Assembly (NCBI RefSeq): GCF_024168045.1
Contig: NZ_CP100126.1
Span: 2,513,001-2,577,000, forward strand
Length of the DNA stretch: 64,000 bases
Direction of reading: 5' to 3'
Source of the DNA: Dorea longicatena
Lineage (GTDB): Bacteria; Bacillota; Clostridia; Lachnospirales; Lachnospiraceae
Every line of letters begins with the position of its first letter. Within the stretch, counting starts at the first letter, position 1. Below, piece after piece: positions 33,587-44,267 of this stretch. A program made the translations under genes and the position numbers. The notes beneath the pieces are model-generated. The model was not told the DNA's origin. It saw nothing but the letters and a program-made list of their open reading frames with translations, and searched no databases.

Positions 33587-34717
33587 TTACCCGGTTATAA
33601 TTCCGAGTTCCTTTTCACAGAGTTCTAACGCTGATGCTATGACAGCATCCATATCATAATATTTATATTCCCCTAGACGGCCTCCGAAGATCACGTTCTC
33701 TTCTTTTTCCGCTAATTTTTTGTATTCTGCGTACAATGCTCCATTTTTTTCATCATTGACCGGATAATATGGTTCGTCACCCAATTTCCATTCAGAGCTG
33801 TATTCTCGGCTGATCACAGTCTTTGGAATATCATTTCCTTCTGAATCCTTTCCAAATTCGAACCACTTATGCTCGATGATACGTGTCCAAGGCGTCTCTC
33901 TGTCTGTGTAGTTTACAGCTGCATTCCCCTGGAAATTCGGCTTGTCTAAAAGTTCCGTCTCAAATCTTACAGAGCGGTACTCCAACGTTCCGAGTTTATA
34001 TTCAAAATAAGCATCTATCGGTCCTGTATAAACTACTTTTTCTGCCAGCGCATCTAATTCCTCTTTATGCTCCAGATATTCTGTGTTCAGACGGATCTCT
34101 ATGCCATCCAGAAGATTCTCTACCATCTTCGTGTACCCTCCCACAGGAATTCCCTGATACATTGCATTGAAATAATTATTGTCGAATGTCAGACGCACCG
34201 GAAGTCTCTTGATAATAAATGCCGGAAGTTCTGTGCAGTCACGTCCCCACTGCTTCTCTGTATAACCCTTGATCAATTTCTCATAGATATCTCTTCCAAC
34301 CAGTGAAACTGCCTGTTCTTCCAGATTCTTTGGCTCTCCCGTAATTTCCTTTCTCTGCTCTTCTATCTTCGCTTCTGCTTCTTCCGGTGTCACCACTCCC
34401 CACATCTTGTTAAATGTATACATATTAAAAGGAAGTGAATATAACTCACCCTTATAATTCGCTACCGGTGAATTCGTAAATCTGTTAAACTCCGCAAACT
34501 GCGTGATATAATTCCATACTTTCTTATTATTTGTATGAAAAATATGTGCACCATACTTATGTACATGAATTTTTTCTACATCCTCTGTATATACATTTCC
34601 CGCAATATTCGGACGTTTATCAATTACCAGAACAGATTTCCCCGCTTTTTTTGCTTCACGAGCAAACACTGCCCCATATAATCCTGACCCGACTACTAAA
34701 TAATCATATTTTTTCAT
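33587..34717 (-). CDS. glf: UDP-galactopyranose mutase
   Basis: A 376-residue flavoenzyme that interconverts UDP-galactopyranose and UDP-galactofuranose for envelope polysaccharides. The FAD-binding N-terminus reads YLVVGSGLYGAVFAREAKK, followed by IDKRPNIAGN and KYGAHIFHTNNKKVW; conserved later blocks include YTEKQWG and PVNDEKN. It is transcribed divergently from iorA with a 203-bp gap. Confidence 0.93.
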   Translation of the reverse strand: MKKYDYLVVGSGLYGAVFAREAKKAGKSVLVIDKRPNIAGNVYTEDVEKIHVHKYGAHIFHTNNKKVWNYITQFAEFNRFTNSPVANYKGELYSLPFNMYTFNKMWGVVTPEEAEAKIEEQRKEITGEPKNLEEQAVSLVGRDIYEKLIKGYTEKQWGRDCTELPAFIIKRLPVRLTFDNNYFNAMYQGIPVGGYTKMVENLLDGIEIRLNTEYLEHKEELDALAEKVVYTGPIDAYFEYKLGTLEYRSVRFETELLDKPNFQGNAAVNYTDRETPWTRIIEHKWFEFGKDSEGNDIPKTVISREYSSEWKLGDEPYYPVNDEKNGALYAEYKKLAEKEENVIFGGRLGEYKYYDMDAVIASALELCEKELGIITG

Positions 34718-34851
34718 CTTACATACCTCTTTTTATTTTCTGATACCTGTCACAATCTATCTGGTAGTGTTATTCTATCATATCCTTGTATTCCCGAAAA
34801 GACATTCTTCGTTTCCCTTGCTTTATTCCACTTTATCACGTTACCAAAAGA

Positions 34852-34880
34852 TTGCATTTTTTTATCAGACATATTATACT
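34852..34880 (+). promoter_or_regulatory. Promoter of the iorAB-paaK operon
   Basis: TTGCAT (34852-34857), 17-bp spacer, TATACT (34875-34880), about 40 bp before the iorA start. Confidence 0.6.
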
Positions 34881-34920
34881 ATTTAAATAACGAATTCGTA
34901 CAATTAGAGGTGATATGATT

Positions 34921-36744
34921 ATGCATAAAGAATTTTTAATGGGAAATGCAGCAATTGCCCTCGGTGCAGTTGCTGCCGGAGTTAATGTCGTAGCCGGTTA
35001 TCCCGGAACCCCTTCTACGGAAGTTCTGGAAACTATAGCAAAACACCGGCCGGATGATGTGTATGTGGAATGGTCCGTGAACGAAAAAGCGGCCATGGAA
35101 CTGGCTGCCGGAGCTTCTTATGCCGGTGCAAGATCCATGGTAACCATGAAGCAGGTCGGATTAAATGTTGCTTCCGATCCGCTGATGAGTCTCGAGTACG
35201 TCGGGATCAAAGGCGGAATGGTCATTCTCGTAGCAGATGATCCGGGTCCGATTTCTTCTCAGACAGAGCAGGATACCAGACATTTTTCCAGATTTTCCAA
35301 GCTGCCTTGCTTTGACCCATCTTCGGCACAGGAAGCTTATGAGATGATCCAGGAAGCTTTTGAATATTCAGAAAAATACGGTACTCCGGTATTCTTACGT
35401 CCAACCACACGTGTCTGTCATGGCTACGCGTCTATCATGGTAAAAGATGAGACAGAATATACCCACCACCAACCGGAAGGTTTTATCAAAGATTCCAAAC
35501 GCTGGGTTATCTTTCCTAGATTATCTTTCATGAATCACAAAAAAATCGAAGCACGTAACCAGGAATTATCCGATATCTTTTCTTCTTATGAGAAAAATAC
35601 GATTCATCCATCCTGCGATGCTTTCAAGGATTCAAAAAAAGGAATCGCCACCGGAGGGATCAGCTATACCTACACGATGGAAACATTAAAAAAGACCGGT
35701 ATGGTAAAGACTTTAAAAATTGCCACGCCTCATCCATTTCCGGAAAAATTAGCAGTAGATTTCCTTTCTGGACTTGATGAAGTTCTCTGCCTGGAAGAAC
35801 TTGATCCGGTTATCGAACGTGAGCTGATCTATATATGCGGAAAATATCATCTTCCAACCAGAATTAGCGGAAAACTCAGTGGTCATACTGCCTGTGCCGG
35901 AGAAAACACCCGTGACACTATAACTACCTATATTAATACATTCCTTGGTCTTACCTCCCCTGTCACCACTGATTTTCCGGAACCGCCGGCACTGCCGGTC
36001 CGCCCGCCGGTACTTTGCGCCGGATGTCCTCACAGAGCTTCTTTCTACGCCGTAAAAAAAGCTATGAAAGGAAAGAAAACCGTTTTCTGCGGGGATATCG
36101 GATGTTATACGCTCGGAAATGCCCTTCCTCTCGATATGGTTGATACCTGTCTGTGTATGGGTGCCGGATTGAATATCGCACAAGGTATCGAAAAAGTGGA
36201 ACCTGACACCACATGCTTTGCGTTTGTCGGAGACTCAACCTTCTTCGCCTCTGCGATCACAGGTGTTGTCAATGCCGTGTACAATCAGGCGAATATGATA
36301 CTGATCGTTCTGGATAACTCTACCACAGCCATGACCGGACATCAGCCACACCCTGGAACCGGCCGCACAGTGATGGGGGAGATCGTGCAAAAAATTAATA
36401 TCGAACAAGTCCTCCGCGGAATCGGCGTTACAGATGTTAAGACTGTAAATCCGCTGGATTTGAACTCATCTGTAGCATGCGTCCGGGAAATGGCTGATAA
36501 GACAGGTGTAAAAGCTATTATATTCAAATCACCATGTATAGCCATCACCAAGCCGGAGTTTTCTCTTCATATAGATGCCGAAAAATGTATCGGATGTAAA
36601 AAATGTATCCGTGAACTTGGATGCCCTGCCATTGTACTTGACAACGGTAATGTCTGCATTGATGATACGATGTGTACCGGCTGCGGATTATGCAGTCAGG
36701 TATGCCCTACAGCTGCTATTATAGGAGGTAAAAAACATGAATAA
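34921..36744 (+). CDS. iorA: Indolepyruvate ferredoxin oxidoreductase, alpha subunit
   Basis: A 607-residue thiamine-dependent 2-oxoacid oxidoreductase subunit that turns aryl pyruvates into aryl-acetyl-CoA with reduction of ferredoxin. The N-terminal pyrimidine-binding domain (AGYPGTPSTEVLETIA), the TPP-binding region (GDSTFFASAITGVVNAVYNQ, DNSTTAMTGHQPHPGTG) and a C-terminal two-cluster ferredoxin domain (CIGCKKCIRELGC; CTGCGLCSQVCP) are present in order. The second ATG is best spaced from GAGGTG. It overlaps iorB by 8 bp. Confidence 0.93.
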   Translation: MHKEFLMGNAAIALGAVAAGVNVVAGYPGTPSTEVLETIAKHRPDDVYVEWSVNEKAAMELAAGASYAGARSMVTMKQVGLNVASDPLMSLEYVGIKGGMVILVADDPGPISSQTEQDTRHFSRFSKLPCFDPSSAQEAYEMIQEAFEYSEKYGTPVFLRPTTRVCHGYASIMVKDETEYTHHQPEGFIKDSKRWVIFPRLSFMNHKKIEARNQELSDIFSSYEKNTIHPSCDAFKDSKKGIATGGISYTYTMETLKKTGMVKTLKIATPHPFPEKLAVDFLSGLDEVLCLEELDPVIERELIYICGKYHLPTRISGKLSGHTACAGENTRDTITTYINTFLGLTSPVTTDFPEPPALPVRPPVLCAGCPHRASFYAVKKAMKGKKTVFCGDIGCYTLGNALPLDMVDTCLCMGAGLNIAQGIEKVEPDTTCFAFVGDSTFFASAITGVVNAVYNQANMILIVLDNSTTAMTGHQPHPGTGRTVMGEIVQKINIEQVLRGIGVTDVKTVNPLDLNSSVACVREMADKTGVKAIIFKSPCIAITKPEFSLHIDAEKCIGCKKCIRELGCPAIVLDNGNVCIDDTMCTGCGLCSQVCPTAAIIGGKKHE

Positions 36745-37315
36745 TCAAAAAAACATTGTCCTGTGCGGCGTCGGCGGTCAGGGAACCGTCCTCGCTTCCA
36801 AACTTCTTGCCGCAGCAGCTATGAGTAAAGATATTCCTGTCATGAGTGCCGAGACCATCGGTATGGCTCAGCGTGGTGGTAGTGTATTCAGTCATCTTCG
36901 TATGGGTGATAATCTCTATTCGCCAATGATCGAAACAGGAACTGCCGACCTGATCATCGGCTTCGAACCAGGTGAGACAGTCCGTATGCTTCCCTATCTC
37001 AAAGACCACGGACATATTGTTGTCAGCACCCGAGCTGTAAAACCAGTTACTGCTACCTTAAGCGGATCAGATTATGATGCACCTCAGATGCTTGAATATC
37101 TAAAAGCGGCTGTTCCTAATCTGACTCTTGTAAATGCAGATCAGGCATGTGCAGACATTGGTTCTTCCAAAGTACTGAACATGGTGCTTCTTGGCGCAGC
37201 CATACGGACCGGAGTACTGGACTTTACAATCTCTGAAATAGAAGACATTATGAAATATACACTTCCCGAGAAATTCCATGAAATGAATCTCCGGGCATTA
37301 AACTATAACATATAA
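36737..37315 (+). CDS. iorB: Indolepyruvate ferredoxin oxidoreductase, beta subunit
   Basis: The 192-residue partner of IorA, a gamma-type oxidoreductase domain. The N-terminus IVLCGVGGQGTVLASKLLAA and MAQRGGSVFSHLRMG are typical. AGGAGG lies inside the iorA end. Together they make the functional enzyme for indole-, phenyl- and hydroxyphenyl-pyruvate. Confidence 0.93.
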   Translation: MNNQKNIVLCGVGGQGTVLASKLLAAAAMSKDIPVMSAETIGMAQRGGSVFSHLRMGDNLYSPMIETGTADLIIGFEPGETVRMLPYLKDHGHIVVSTRAVKPVTATLSGSDYDAPQMLEYLKAAVPNLTLVNADQACADIGSSKVLNMVLLGAAIRTGVLDFTISEIEDIMKYTLPEKFHEMNLRALNYNI

Positions 37316-37339
37316 CAAAGAAAGGCAGGAACACGACAT

Positions 37340-38575
37340 ATGCAGATTACAGAGACACAAATCGCACAGGTAAATAATCAGATACAGGCGCTCCTGAAAG
37401 CGGAAAGTTTCTATGGAAAGAAATTAGAAGAAGCCGGTGTTACCAGTATACAGTCAGCGGAAGATTTTCAAAAGCTTCCGTTTTCTGAGAAAAATGATTT
37501 AAGAAATGCTTATCCTCTTGGTCTGATGACCGCACCGGAAGAAAAGATTGTCCGAATCCACTCTTCTTCCGGTACCACCGGACTGCCGGTCATCATTCCA
37601 TATACTCAGAAAGATGTAGACGACTGGGCAATCATGTTTCAACGCTGCTATGAATTGGCCGGTCTTACAAATCTGGACCGTATTCAGATCACACCCGGAT
37701 ACGGACTCTGGACTGCCGGAATCGGATTTCAGGCAGGTGCCGAAAGATTAGGAAGCATGGTTATTCCTATGGGACCCGGAAACACCGACAAACAGCTTCA
37801 GATGATGATGGATATGAAGACAACCGTTCTCGGTTCTACTTCCTCTTACGCCCTGCTTCTTGCAGAAGAAATCCAAAAAAGAGGAATCAAAGACAAGATC
37901 CATCTGAAGAAAGGAATCATTGGTTCTGAACGCTGGGGTGAAAAAATGCGCCGGCGTATCACGGAAGAACTTGGAATTGAACTCTATGACATCTATGGCC
38001 TGACGGAAATCTATGGACCGGGAATCGGAATCAGCTGTTCCCATGACTGTGGTATGCACTACTGGGATGATTATATTTACATTGAGATCATCGACCCTGT
38101 AACCGGTGAAGTACTTCCGGACGGAGAACTCGGAGAAATCGTCATTACCACCCTGGTCAAAGAAGGAGCACCTCTTATCCGCTACCGCACACATGATCTT
38201 TCCCGCATCATTCCGGGAGAATGTCCTTGCGGAAGCAGATTCCCACGGCTCGATACTATTATGGGACGTACCGATGATATGATGAAGATCAAGGGTGTAA
38301 ATGTGTTCCCAGCTCAGATTGAAGAAATCTTAAAAGGATTTTCTGAAGTATCCAGTGAATATCAGATCCGCATTTCTCATCTTGACGGAAAAGACACCAT
38401 GCGAATCTATGTTGAAACAAATGGAACGGTTGACTTCCTTGATCTTGCCAAACGAATCGCAGCTACCGTCAAAAGCCGCATAGGCTTTACACCGTTAGTT
38501 AAAGTTGTTGAAATCGGATTATTACCTCGAAGCGAAAAGAAGACAAAACGTGTCATCGATGAGCGTTATGAATAA
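37340..38575 (+). CDS. paaK: Phenylacetate-CoA ligase
   Basis: A 411-residue AMP-forming ligase of the PaaK family that joins an arylacetate to CoA. The ATP-binding loop HSSSGTTGLPVIIPYT (about 74-89), YDIYGLTEIYGPG and YRTHDLSRIIPGECPCGS are visible, with a C-terminal lid domain (VKVVEIGLLPRSEKKTKRV). It is cotranscribed with iorAB, so the three genes may interconvert arylacetates and aryl pyruvates in either direction: fermentation of aromatic amino acids, or making them from arylacetates. Confidence 0.9.
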   Translation: MQITETQIAQVNNQIQALLKAESFYGKKLEEAGVTSIQSAEDFQKLPFSEKNDLRNAYPLGLMTAPEEKIVRIHSSSGTTGLPVIIPYTQKDVDDWAIMFQRCYELAGLTNLDRIQITPGYGLWTAGIGFQAGAERLGSMVIPMGPGNTDKQLQMMMDMKTTVLGSTSSYALLLAEEIQKRGIKDKIHLKKGIIGSERWGEKMRRRITEELGIELYDIYGLTEIYGPGIGISCSHDCGMHYWDDYIYIEIIDPVTGEVLPDGELGEIVITTLVKEGAPLIRYRTHDLSRIIPGECPCGSRFPRLDTIMGRTDDMMKIKGVNVFPAQIEEILKGFSEVSSEYQIRISHLDGKDTMRIYVETNGTVDFLDLAKRIAATVKSRIGFTPLVKVVEIGLLPRSEKKTKRVIDERYE

Positions 38576-38588
38576 TTAATGATATATT

Positions 38589-38634
38589 AAAAATGGTGTT
38601 GTAAGATCTATATTTCTTACAACACCATTTTTAT
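38589..38634. terminator. Bidirectional terminator between paaK and the HD gene
   Basis: AAAAATGGTGTTGTAAG at 38589-38605 and CTTACAACACCATTTTT at 38616-38632 form a 17-bp symmetric stem between converging genes. Confidence 0.9.
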
Positions 38635-38640
38635 ACTTTG

Positions 38641-39210
38641 TTATAATCCTAATTCATCAGAGATCGCACACATTTCTTCCAATCCGATATCAATCAGGTC
38701 CTCCAACATCAGCCCTGTAAATTCGATACTTTCCATGTAATCACGATTGGCACCTTTCGCAAATCGTGCTTCATTAAAACGTTTTATAACAGACTTTCTT
38801 TTTACACTTGCAATCTTTTTATCCGGGTAAATCTGCGCAACCGCTTTTAAGAAACCACTCATTGGATCTGCCGCCAGAAGTGCATATTGGATTTTTGTTT
38901 TCGCTTTCACGCCACTTTTCGGATTATGTGCACAGATCGCTCCAAATAATACAGGATCATCAATTCCTTCTTTTTTTAAGATTTCTACCGATGTCGGTCC
39001 GTGTACACTTAAGTCATGCTCCCAGTCACATTGCTCTTCATCCAGATCATGCAGCAATCCTGCAATTCCCCAATATTCCACCTCGTCCGGCGCAAGACGT
39101 TTGGCCAATCCCTTCATAATAGCCTCAACTGCCAGAGAATGTGTAATATAATTCTCACCTTTCATGTATTTTGTTAAGATTTCATACGCCTGATCTCTTG
39201 TCATCTGCAT
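38641..39210 (-). CDS. HD-domain hydrolase
   Basis: About 189 residues, an HDIG-type metal-dependent phosphohydrolase. The metal ligands are seen in THSLAVEAIM, AGLLHDLDEE (the HD pair) and ICAHNPKSG. The natural substrate of this small branch is unknown; related proteins act on nucleotides. It starts 37 bp after the M24 peptidase; several ATGs are close together and GGAGAAA favours MQMTRDQ or the ATG six bases later. Confidence 0.8.
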   Translation of the reverse strand: MQMTRDQAYEILTKYMKGENYITHSLAVEAIMKGLAKRLAPDEVEYWGIAGLLHDLDEEQCDWEHDLSVHGPTSVEILKKEGIDDPVLFGAICAHNPKSGVKAKTKIQYALLAADPMSGFLKAVAQIYPDKKIASVKRKSVIKRFNEARFAKGANRDYMESIEFTGLMLEDLIDIGLEEMCAISDELGL

Positions 39211-39247
39211 TTTCTCCATTTCTGTGCGAAATATGTATTCTGATATT

Positions 39248-40333
39248 TTACTCTTCCGGTACAACGATCAGGTCTTTTGTAAAGTCATTCAGAACTTCAC
39301 ATCCATCTTCTGTGATGATTACAAGGTCTTCGATACGAACACCGATGTTCTCATCCGGGAGATAGATTCCCGGCTCTACTGAGAAGCACTGTCCAACCTT
39401 GATGATGTCAGTATTAACAGATGATACATCACCAAATTCGTGATCTTCCAGTCCGATAGAATGTCCTGTTCTGTGTGTGAAATACTCGCCAAATCCTTTT
39501 TCCTCGATGTAATTTCTTGCAGCAAGGTCAACGTCGCACATTCTATTTCCCGGTTTGGCAGCTTCGATACCTCTTCTGTTTGCTTCAACTACGATATCAT
39601 AAATTTCTTTTGCACGGTCAGATACTTCACCGATAAATACAGTTCTTGTCATATCCGATGCATAGTTATCTTTAAATCCACCGATATCAAGAATTACACA
39701 ATCTCCGCGTTTTCCTTTGGAATCATCTGTTACATGATGTGGATCTGCAGCGCCATGTCCGTATGCTGTAATTGGATCGAACGATACATCTTCACATCCG
39801 ATTTCTTTGTAAATTTCACGCATTTTTGCATTTAATTCTTTCTCAGTTAATCCTTTTGCTACCCATGGAATGATCTTTTCCATAGCAATATCATTTAACT
39901 TAGAAGATTTTCTCATAAGATCTTTTTCTTTCTCATCTTTTACCATACGGATATAATCAATGATCGGAGATCCATTTACAAATTTACTTCCTCCGCCTAA
40001 CTCCTGCAGACGAATAAGGAATTTTGACGGCCATGTTTTATCAATTCCCATTGTCTTATCTTTATCTACATACTTGCTTAAGATCTCTACTCCGTCTTCA
40101 ATGTCATCATAATAGATAATATCTACGCCAAGATCTGATTCCTGTGGAAATAATTTGTTGATTACCATTTTATGATTTCCGTTCACATTCAGATACAATG
40201 CCAGAAGTCTTTCTCCCGGAAAAATCCACTTGCCTGTCAGATAGAAGATCGCAACCGGGTCAGAAACGATCATCTGCGGAACCTCATGCTCCTCCATTGA
40301 TTTTAATATTCTTGTAAGTTTACCTTGATCCAT
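39248..40333 (-). CDS. M24 family Xaa-Pro peptidase
   Basis: A 361-residue aminopeptidase P/prolidase-like enzyme: an N-terminal creatinase-type domain (about 1-125) and a pita-bread catalytic domain. Metal-binding residues are seen in LDIGGFKDNYASDMTRTVF (two Asp), THRTGHSIGLEDHE (His), FSVEPGIYLP (Glu) and GVRIEDLVII (Glu). It cleaves N-terminal residues before proline in peptides in the cytosol. The start MDQGKLTRIL is preceded by AAAGG; the longer frame lacks a site. Confidence 0.88.
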   Translation of the reverse strand: MDQGKLTRILKSMEEHEVPQMIVSDPVAIFYLTGKWIFPGERLLALYLNVNGNHKMVINKLFPQESDLGVDIIYYDDIEDGVEILSKYVDKDKTMGIDKTWPSKFLIRLQELGGGSKFVNGSPIIDYIRMVKDEKEKDLMRKSSKLNDIAMEKIIPWVAKGLTEKELNAKMREIYKEIGCEDVSFDPITAYGHGAADPHHVTDDSKGKRGDCVILDIGGFKDNYASDMTRTVFIGEVSDRAKEIYDIVVEANRRGIEAAKPGNRMCDVDLAARNYIEEKGFGEYFTHRTGHSIGLEDHEFGDVSSVNTDIIKVGQCFSVEPGIYLPDENIGVRIEDLVIITEDGCEVLNDFTKDLIVVPEE

Positions 40334-40485
40334 AATAGAACCCCAACCTTTCTTAAAATGTTGACAGAATCTGTTACTATTTTCGCCGATTCTCACTGAC
40401 AATTATTATAAACTTTTTGAATATAAAAGTCAATTTATATATACAAATAACAGTAAACATTAGCGATATCATCTTATTTTTCACT

Positions 40486-40531
40486 AAAAAAGAAAATGTC
40501 CACACTTTTCAGTGTGAACACTTTCTTTTTA
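40486..40531 (-). terminator. Terminator after rpoC
   Basis: Stem AAGAAA..TGT..CACACT with AGTGTG..ACACTTTCTT and a TTTTTT run on the minus strand, just after the rpoC stop. Confidence 0.85.
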
Positions 40532-40544
40532 TTTGACTTATATT

Positions 40545-43500
40545 TTATTCTTCATCTTCAGATACAGCAACTGTTTCTTCTGCAATATCTTCTACTGCAT
40601 CTTCTGTTCCTTCATCAAGAGTAATCTCCTGATTCATCTCATCTGCATCTTTGAATTCAAAATCAAAATCGTCCTCAAAATCCAGTTCGTCTTCCATTTC
40701 CATCTCTGTGTTCAACTTGATGTCACGATACTTTCTCATACCTGTTCCGGCAGGAATATGTTTACCAATGATAACATTCTCTTTCAGACCTACCAGCGGA
40801 TCAACCTTACCCTTAATAGCAGCTTCGGTCAGGACTTTTGTTGTCTCCTGGAAGGAAGCGGCAGACAGGAATGAATTCGTAGCAAGGGAAGCTTTTGTAA
40901 TACCCATGATGATCTGCTCACCTGTTGCAGGTTCTTTACCTTCTGCTTCCAAAGCTTCATTTACATCCTCAAACTCAAGTCTGTCAACATTTGTTCCCGG
41001 GAGGAATTCTGTGTCTCCGGACTCTTCGATACGTATCTTCTTCAGCATCTGACGAACGATAACCTCGATATGCTTATCGTTGATTTCTACACCCTGCAGA
41101 CGATATACTCTCTGAACTTCCTGGATCATGTAATCCTGTACAGCACGAAGTCCTTTGATTCTCAGAATATCGTGTGGATTTACACTACCTTCTGTCAGTT
41201 CATCACCGGCTTCCAGTTCTGCGCCGTCAGCCACCTTGATACGTGATCCATAAGGGATCAGATATGCTTTGGATTCACCTGTTTCTTTATTTGTCACAAT
41301 GATCTCACGTTTCTTCTTCGTGTCATTTAAGTTAGCAGTTCCTGCGATTTCTGTGATAATTGCAAGTCCCTTAGGCTTTCTTGCCTCGAAAAGCTCCTCG
41401 ACACGAGGAAGACCCTGTGTGATATCTCCACCGGCTACACCACCACTATGGAATGTTCTCATAGTAAGCTGTGTACCAGGTTCTCCGATTGACTGTGCGG
41501 CGATGATTCCGACAGCTTCTCCAACCTGTACCGGCTCACCTGTTGCCATGTTGGATCCGTAACATTTTGCACATACACCATTATGTGAACGGCATGTAAG
41601 GATTGTACGGATCTTAATCTGTGTCAGCGGCTCGCCCTTCTCGTCAACACCCTTTTTACAGATCAGCTCTGCACGTTTCGGTGTTACCATGTGATTTGCC
41701 TTTACAAGGATGTTGCCATCTTTATCTACGATGTTCTCACAGATATAACGTCCTGTGATACGATCCTGCAGACTTTCGATCACTTCGTTTCCATCCATGA
41801 ATGCTTTTACATACATTCCAGGAATCGGTGCTCCCGGTTTTGCACAGTCTACTTCGTGGATGATCAGTTCCTGTGATACGTCTACCAGACGTCTTGTCAG
41901 ATATCCTGAATCGGCTGTACGAAGAGCTGTATCGGACATACCTTTTCGAGCTCCATGTGCAGACATGAAGTATTCCAGTACATCAAGACCTTCACGGAAG
42001 TTTGATTTAATTGGCAGCTCGATCGTGTGACCTGTTGTATCGGCCATCAGACCACGCATACCTGCAAGCTGTTTGATCTGTTTGTCAGATCCACGGGCTC
42101 CGGAATCTGCCATCATGAAAATGTTGTTATATTTATCAAGACCGTCAAGCAGTGCCTTTGTAAGGGCATCGTCAGTTGCTTTCCATGTCTCTACAACTTC
42201 TTTATATCTTTCTTCTTCTGTAATGAGACCACGTTTGAAGTTCTTTGTAATCTTATCTACAGTATCCTGCGCATTTTTGATCATCTCCGGTTTCTGCGGA
42301 GGTACCGTCATGTCAGAAATGGATACGGTCATGGCAGCTCTTGTTGAAAGCTTGTAACCCATAGCCTTTACATGGTCGAGTACTTCTGCTGTCGCAGTAG
42401 CTCCATGTGTATTGATAACTTTTTCAAGAATCTGTTTCAGCTGTTTCTTTCCTACATGGAAATCAACTTCCAGAAGCAATTCATTTCCTTCTACTTCACG
42501 GTCTACAAATCCCAAATCCTGTGGAATGATCTCATTAAACATGAAACGTCCGACTGTAGATTCTACCGTTCCTGTCTTCACTGTTCCATCTGCCATCTTC
42601 TTGGATACACGTACTTTTACACGTGAATGAAGTGTTACAGCAGCATTTTCATAAGCAAGAAGTGCTTCGTTGAAACTCTTGAAGATCATGCCTTCTCCCT
42701 TGGCACCAGGACGCTCCTGAGTCAGATAATAGATACCAAGTACCATATCCTGTGAAGGAACGGCTACCGGACCACCATCAGACGGCTTCAGTAAGTTGTT
42801 CGGTGACAGAAGTAAGAAACGGCACTCTGCCTGTGCTTCTACGGAAAGTGGAAGATGGACAGCCATCTGGTCTCCGTCGAAATCGGCGTTGAACGCTGTA
42901 CAAACCAGTGGATGAAGCTTGATAGCCTTACCTTCTACAAGAATCGGTTCAAATGCCTGAATACCAAGTCTGTGCAGTGTAGGAGCACGGTTCAGCATAA
43001 CCGGATGCTCTTTGATTACTTCTTCTAGAACATCCCATACTTCCGGCTGAAGTCTTTCTACCATCTTCTTAGCATTTTTAATATTGTGTGCTGTTCCGTT
43101 CTGAACCAGTTCTTTCATAACAAATGGTTTGAACAGCTCGATTGCCATTTCTTTCGGCAGACCACACTGGTAGATCTTAAGTTCCGGTCCTACAACGATA
43201 ACGGAACGTCCGGAATAGTCAACACGCTTACCAAGCAAGTTCTGACGGAAACGTCCGGACTTACCTTTCAGCATATCGGAAAGAGATTTCAGTGCACGGT
43301 TACCAGGTCCTGTTACCGGACGTCCACGGCGGCCATTGTCAATCAGGGCATCTACAGCTTCCTGAAGCATTCTCTTTTCATTTCTAACAATAATGTCCGG
43401 TGCGCCTAATTCAAGAAGACGTCTCAGACGGTTATTTCTGTTGATGATTCTTCTGTACAGATCATTCAGGTCAGATGTCGCAAAACGTCCGCCATCCAGC

Positions 43501-44252
43501 TGTACCATTGGACGAAGATCCGGTGGGATAACCGGGATATTTGTCATGATCATCCATTCTGGCTTGTTTCCAGACTCACGGAAAGCTTCTACTACTTCCA
43601 GACGTTTTACGATTCTTGCTCGTTTCTGTCCGGTTGCACCTTTCAAGCCTTCTGTCAATTCTGTATATTCTTTCTCAAGATCAATGTTCTCAAGAAGTTC
43701 TTTGATGGATTCTGCACCCATTCCTACACGGAATGTGCTTCCCCATTTTTCTCTTGCTTCCTGATATTCAGCCTCTGATAATACCTGTTTGTACATCAGA
43801 TCTGACTCACCTTTATCCAGTACGATATAAGAAGCGAAATACAGTACTTTTTCCAATGTTCTCGGGGACAGATCAAGAATCAGTCCCATACGGCTTGGAA
43901 TTCCCTTGAAGTACCAGATGTGCGATACAGGAGCAGCAAGGGCGATATGGCCCATGCGCTCACGACGTACACTTGCTTTTGTTACTTCAACACCACAACG
44001 GTCGCAGACCACACCTTTATAGCGGATCTTTTTGTACTTTCCACAATGGCATTCCCAGTCCTTGCTTGGTCCGAAAATCTTTTCGCAGAACAGTCCGTCT
44101 TTTTCAGGTTTTAAAGTTCTATAGTTGATGGTCTCTGGTTTGGTAACTTCTCCTTTTGACCATTCCAGAATCTTTTCAGGTGATGCCAAACCGATCTTGA
44201 TCGCATCAAAAGTCATTGGCTGATAAGTTTGTTCCTTATTATTTTCTGGCAT
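40545..44252 (-). CDS. rpoC: RNA polymerase subunit beta'
   Basis: The 1235-residue largest subunit of RNA polymerase. The N-terminal zinc-binding cysteines ([20 protein letters not shown]), the catalytic magnesium loop [16 protein letters not shown], the bridge helix/trigger loop regions and the second zinc site [13 protein letters not shown] are visible. The C-terminus has an acidic tail (about 45 residues rich in Asp and Glu). It follows rpoB by 15 bp. Confidence 0.98.
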   Translation of the reverse strand: MPENNKEQTYQPMTFDAIKIGLASPEKILEWSKGEVTKPETINYRTLKPEKDGLFCEKIFGPSKDWECHCGKYKKIRYKGVVCDRCGVEVTKASVRRERMGHIALAAPVSHIWYFKGIPSRMGLILDLSPRTLEKVLYFASYIVLDKGESDLMYKQVLSEAEYQEAREKWGSTFRVGMGAESIKELLENIDLEKEYTELTEGLKGATGQKRARIVKRLEVVEAFRESGNKPEWMIMTNIPVIPPDLRPMVQLDGGRFATSDLNDLYRRIINRNNRLRRLLELGAPDIIVRNEKRMLQEAVDALIDNGRRGRPVTGPGNRALKSLSDMLKGKSGRFRQNLLGKRVDYSGRSVIVVGPELKIYQCGLPKEMAIELFKPFVMKELVQNGTAHNIKNAKKMVERLQPEVWDVLEEVIKEHPVMLNRAPTLHRLGIQAFEPILVEGKAIKLHPLVCTAFNADFDGDQMAVHLPLSVEAQAECRFLLLSPNNLLKPSDGGPVAVPSQDMVLGIYYLTQERPGAKGEGMIFKSFNEALLAYENAAVTLHSRVKVRVSKKMADGTVKTGTVESTVGRFMFNEIIPQDLGFVDREVEGNELLLEVDFHVGKKQLKQILEKVINTHGATATAEVLDHVKAMGYKLSTRAAMTVSISDMTVPPQKPEMIKNAQDTVDKITKNFKRGLITEEERYKEVVETWKATDDALTKALLDGLDKYNNIFMMADSGARGSDKQIKQLAGMRGLMADTTGHTIELPIKSNFREGLDVLEYFMSAHGARKGMSDTALRTADSGYLTRRLVDVSQELIIHEVDCAKPGAPIPGMYVKAFMDGNEVIESLQDRITGRYICENIVDKDGNILVKANHMVTPKRAELICKKGVDEKGEPLTQIKIRTILTCRSHNGVCAKCYGSNMATGEPVQVGEAVGIIAAQSIGEPGTQLTMRTFHSGGVAGGDITQGLPRVEELFEARKPKGLAIITEIAGTANLNDTKKKREIIVTNKETGESKAYLIPYGSRIKVADGAELEAGDELTEGSVNPHDILRIKGLRAVQDYMIQEVQRVYRLQGVEINDKHIEVIVRQMLKKIRIEESGDTEFLPGTNVDRLEFEDVNEALEAEGKEPATGEQIIMGITKASLATNSFLSAASFQETTKVLTEAAIKGKVDPLVGLKENVIIGKHIPAGTGMRKYRDIKLNTEMEMEDELDFEDDFDFEFKDADEMNQEITLDEGTEDAVEDIAEETVAVSEDEE

Positions 44253-44267
44253 ACTTTGGACCCCTTC

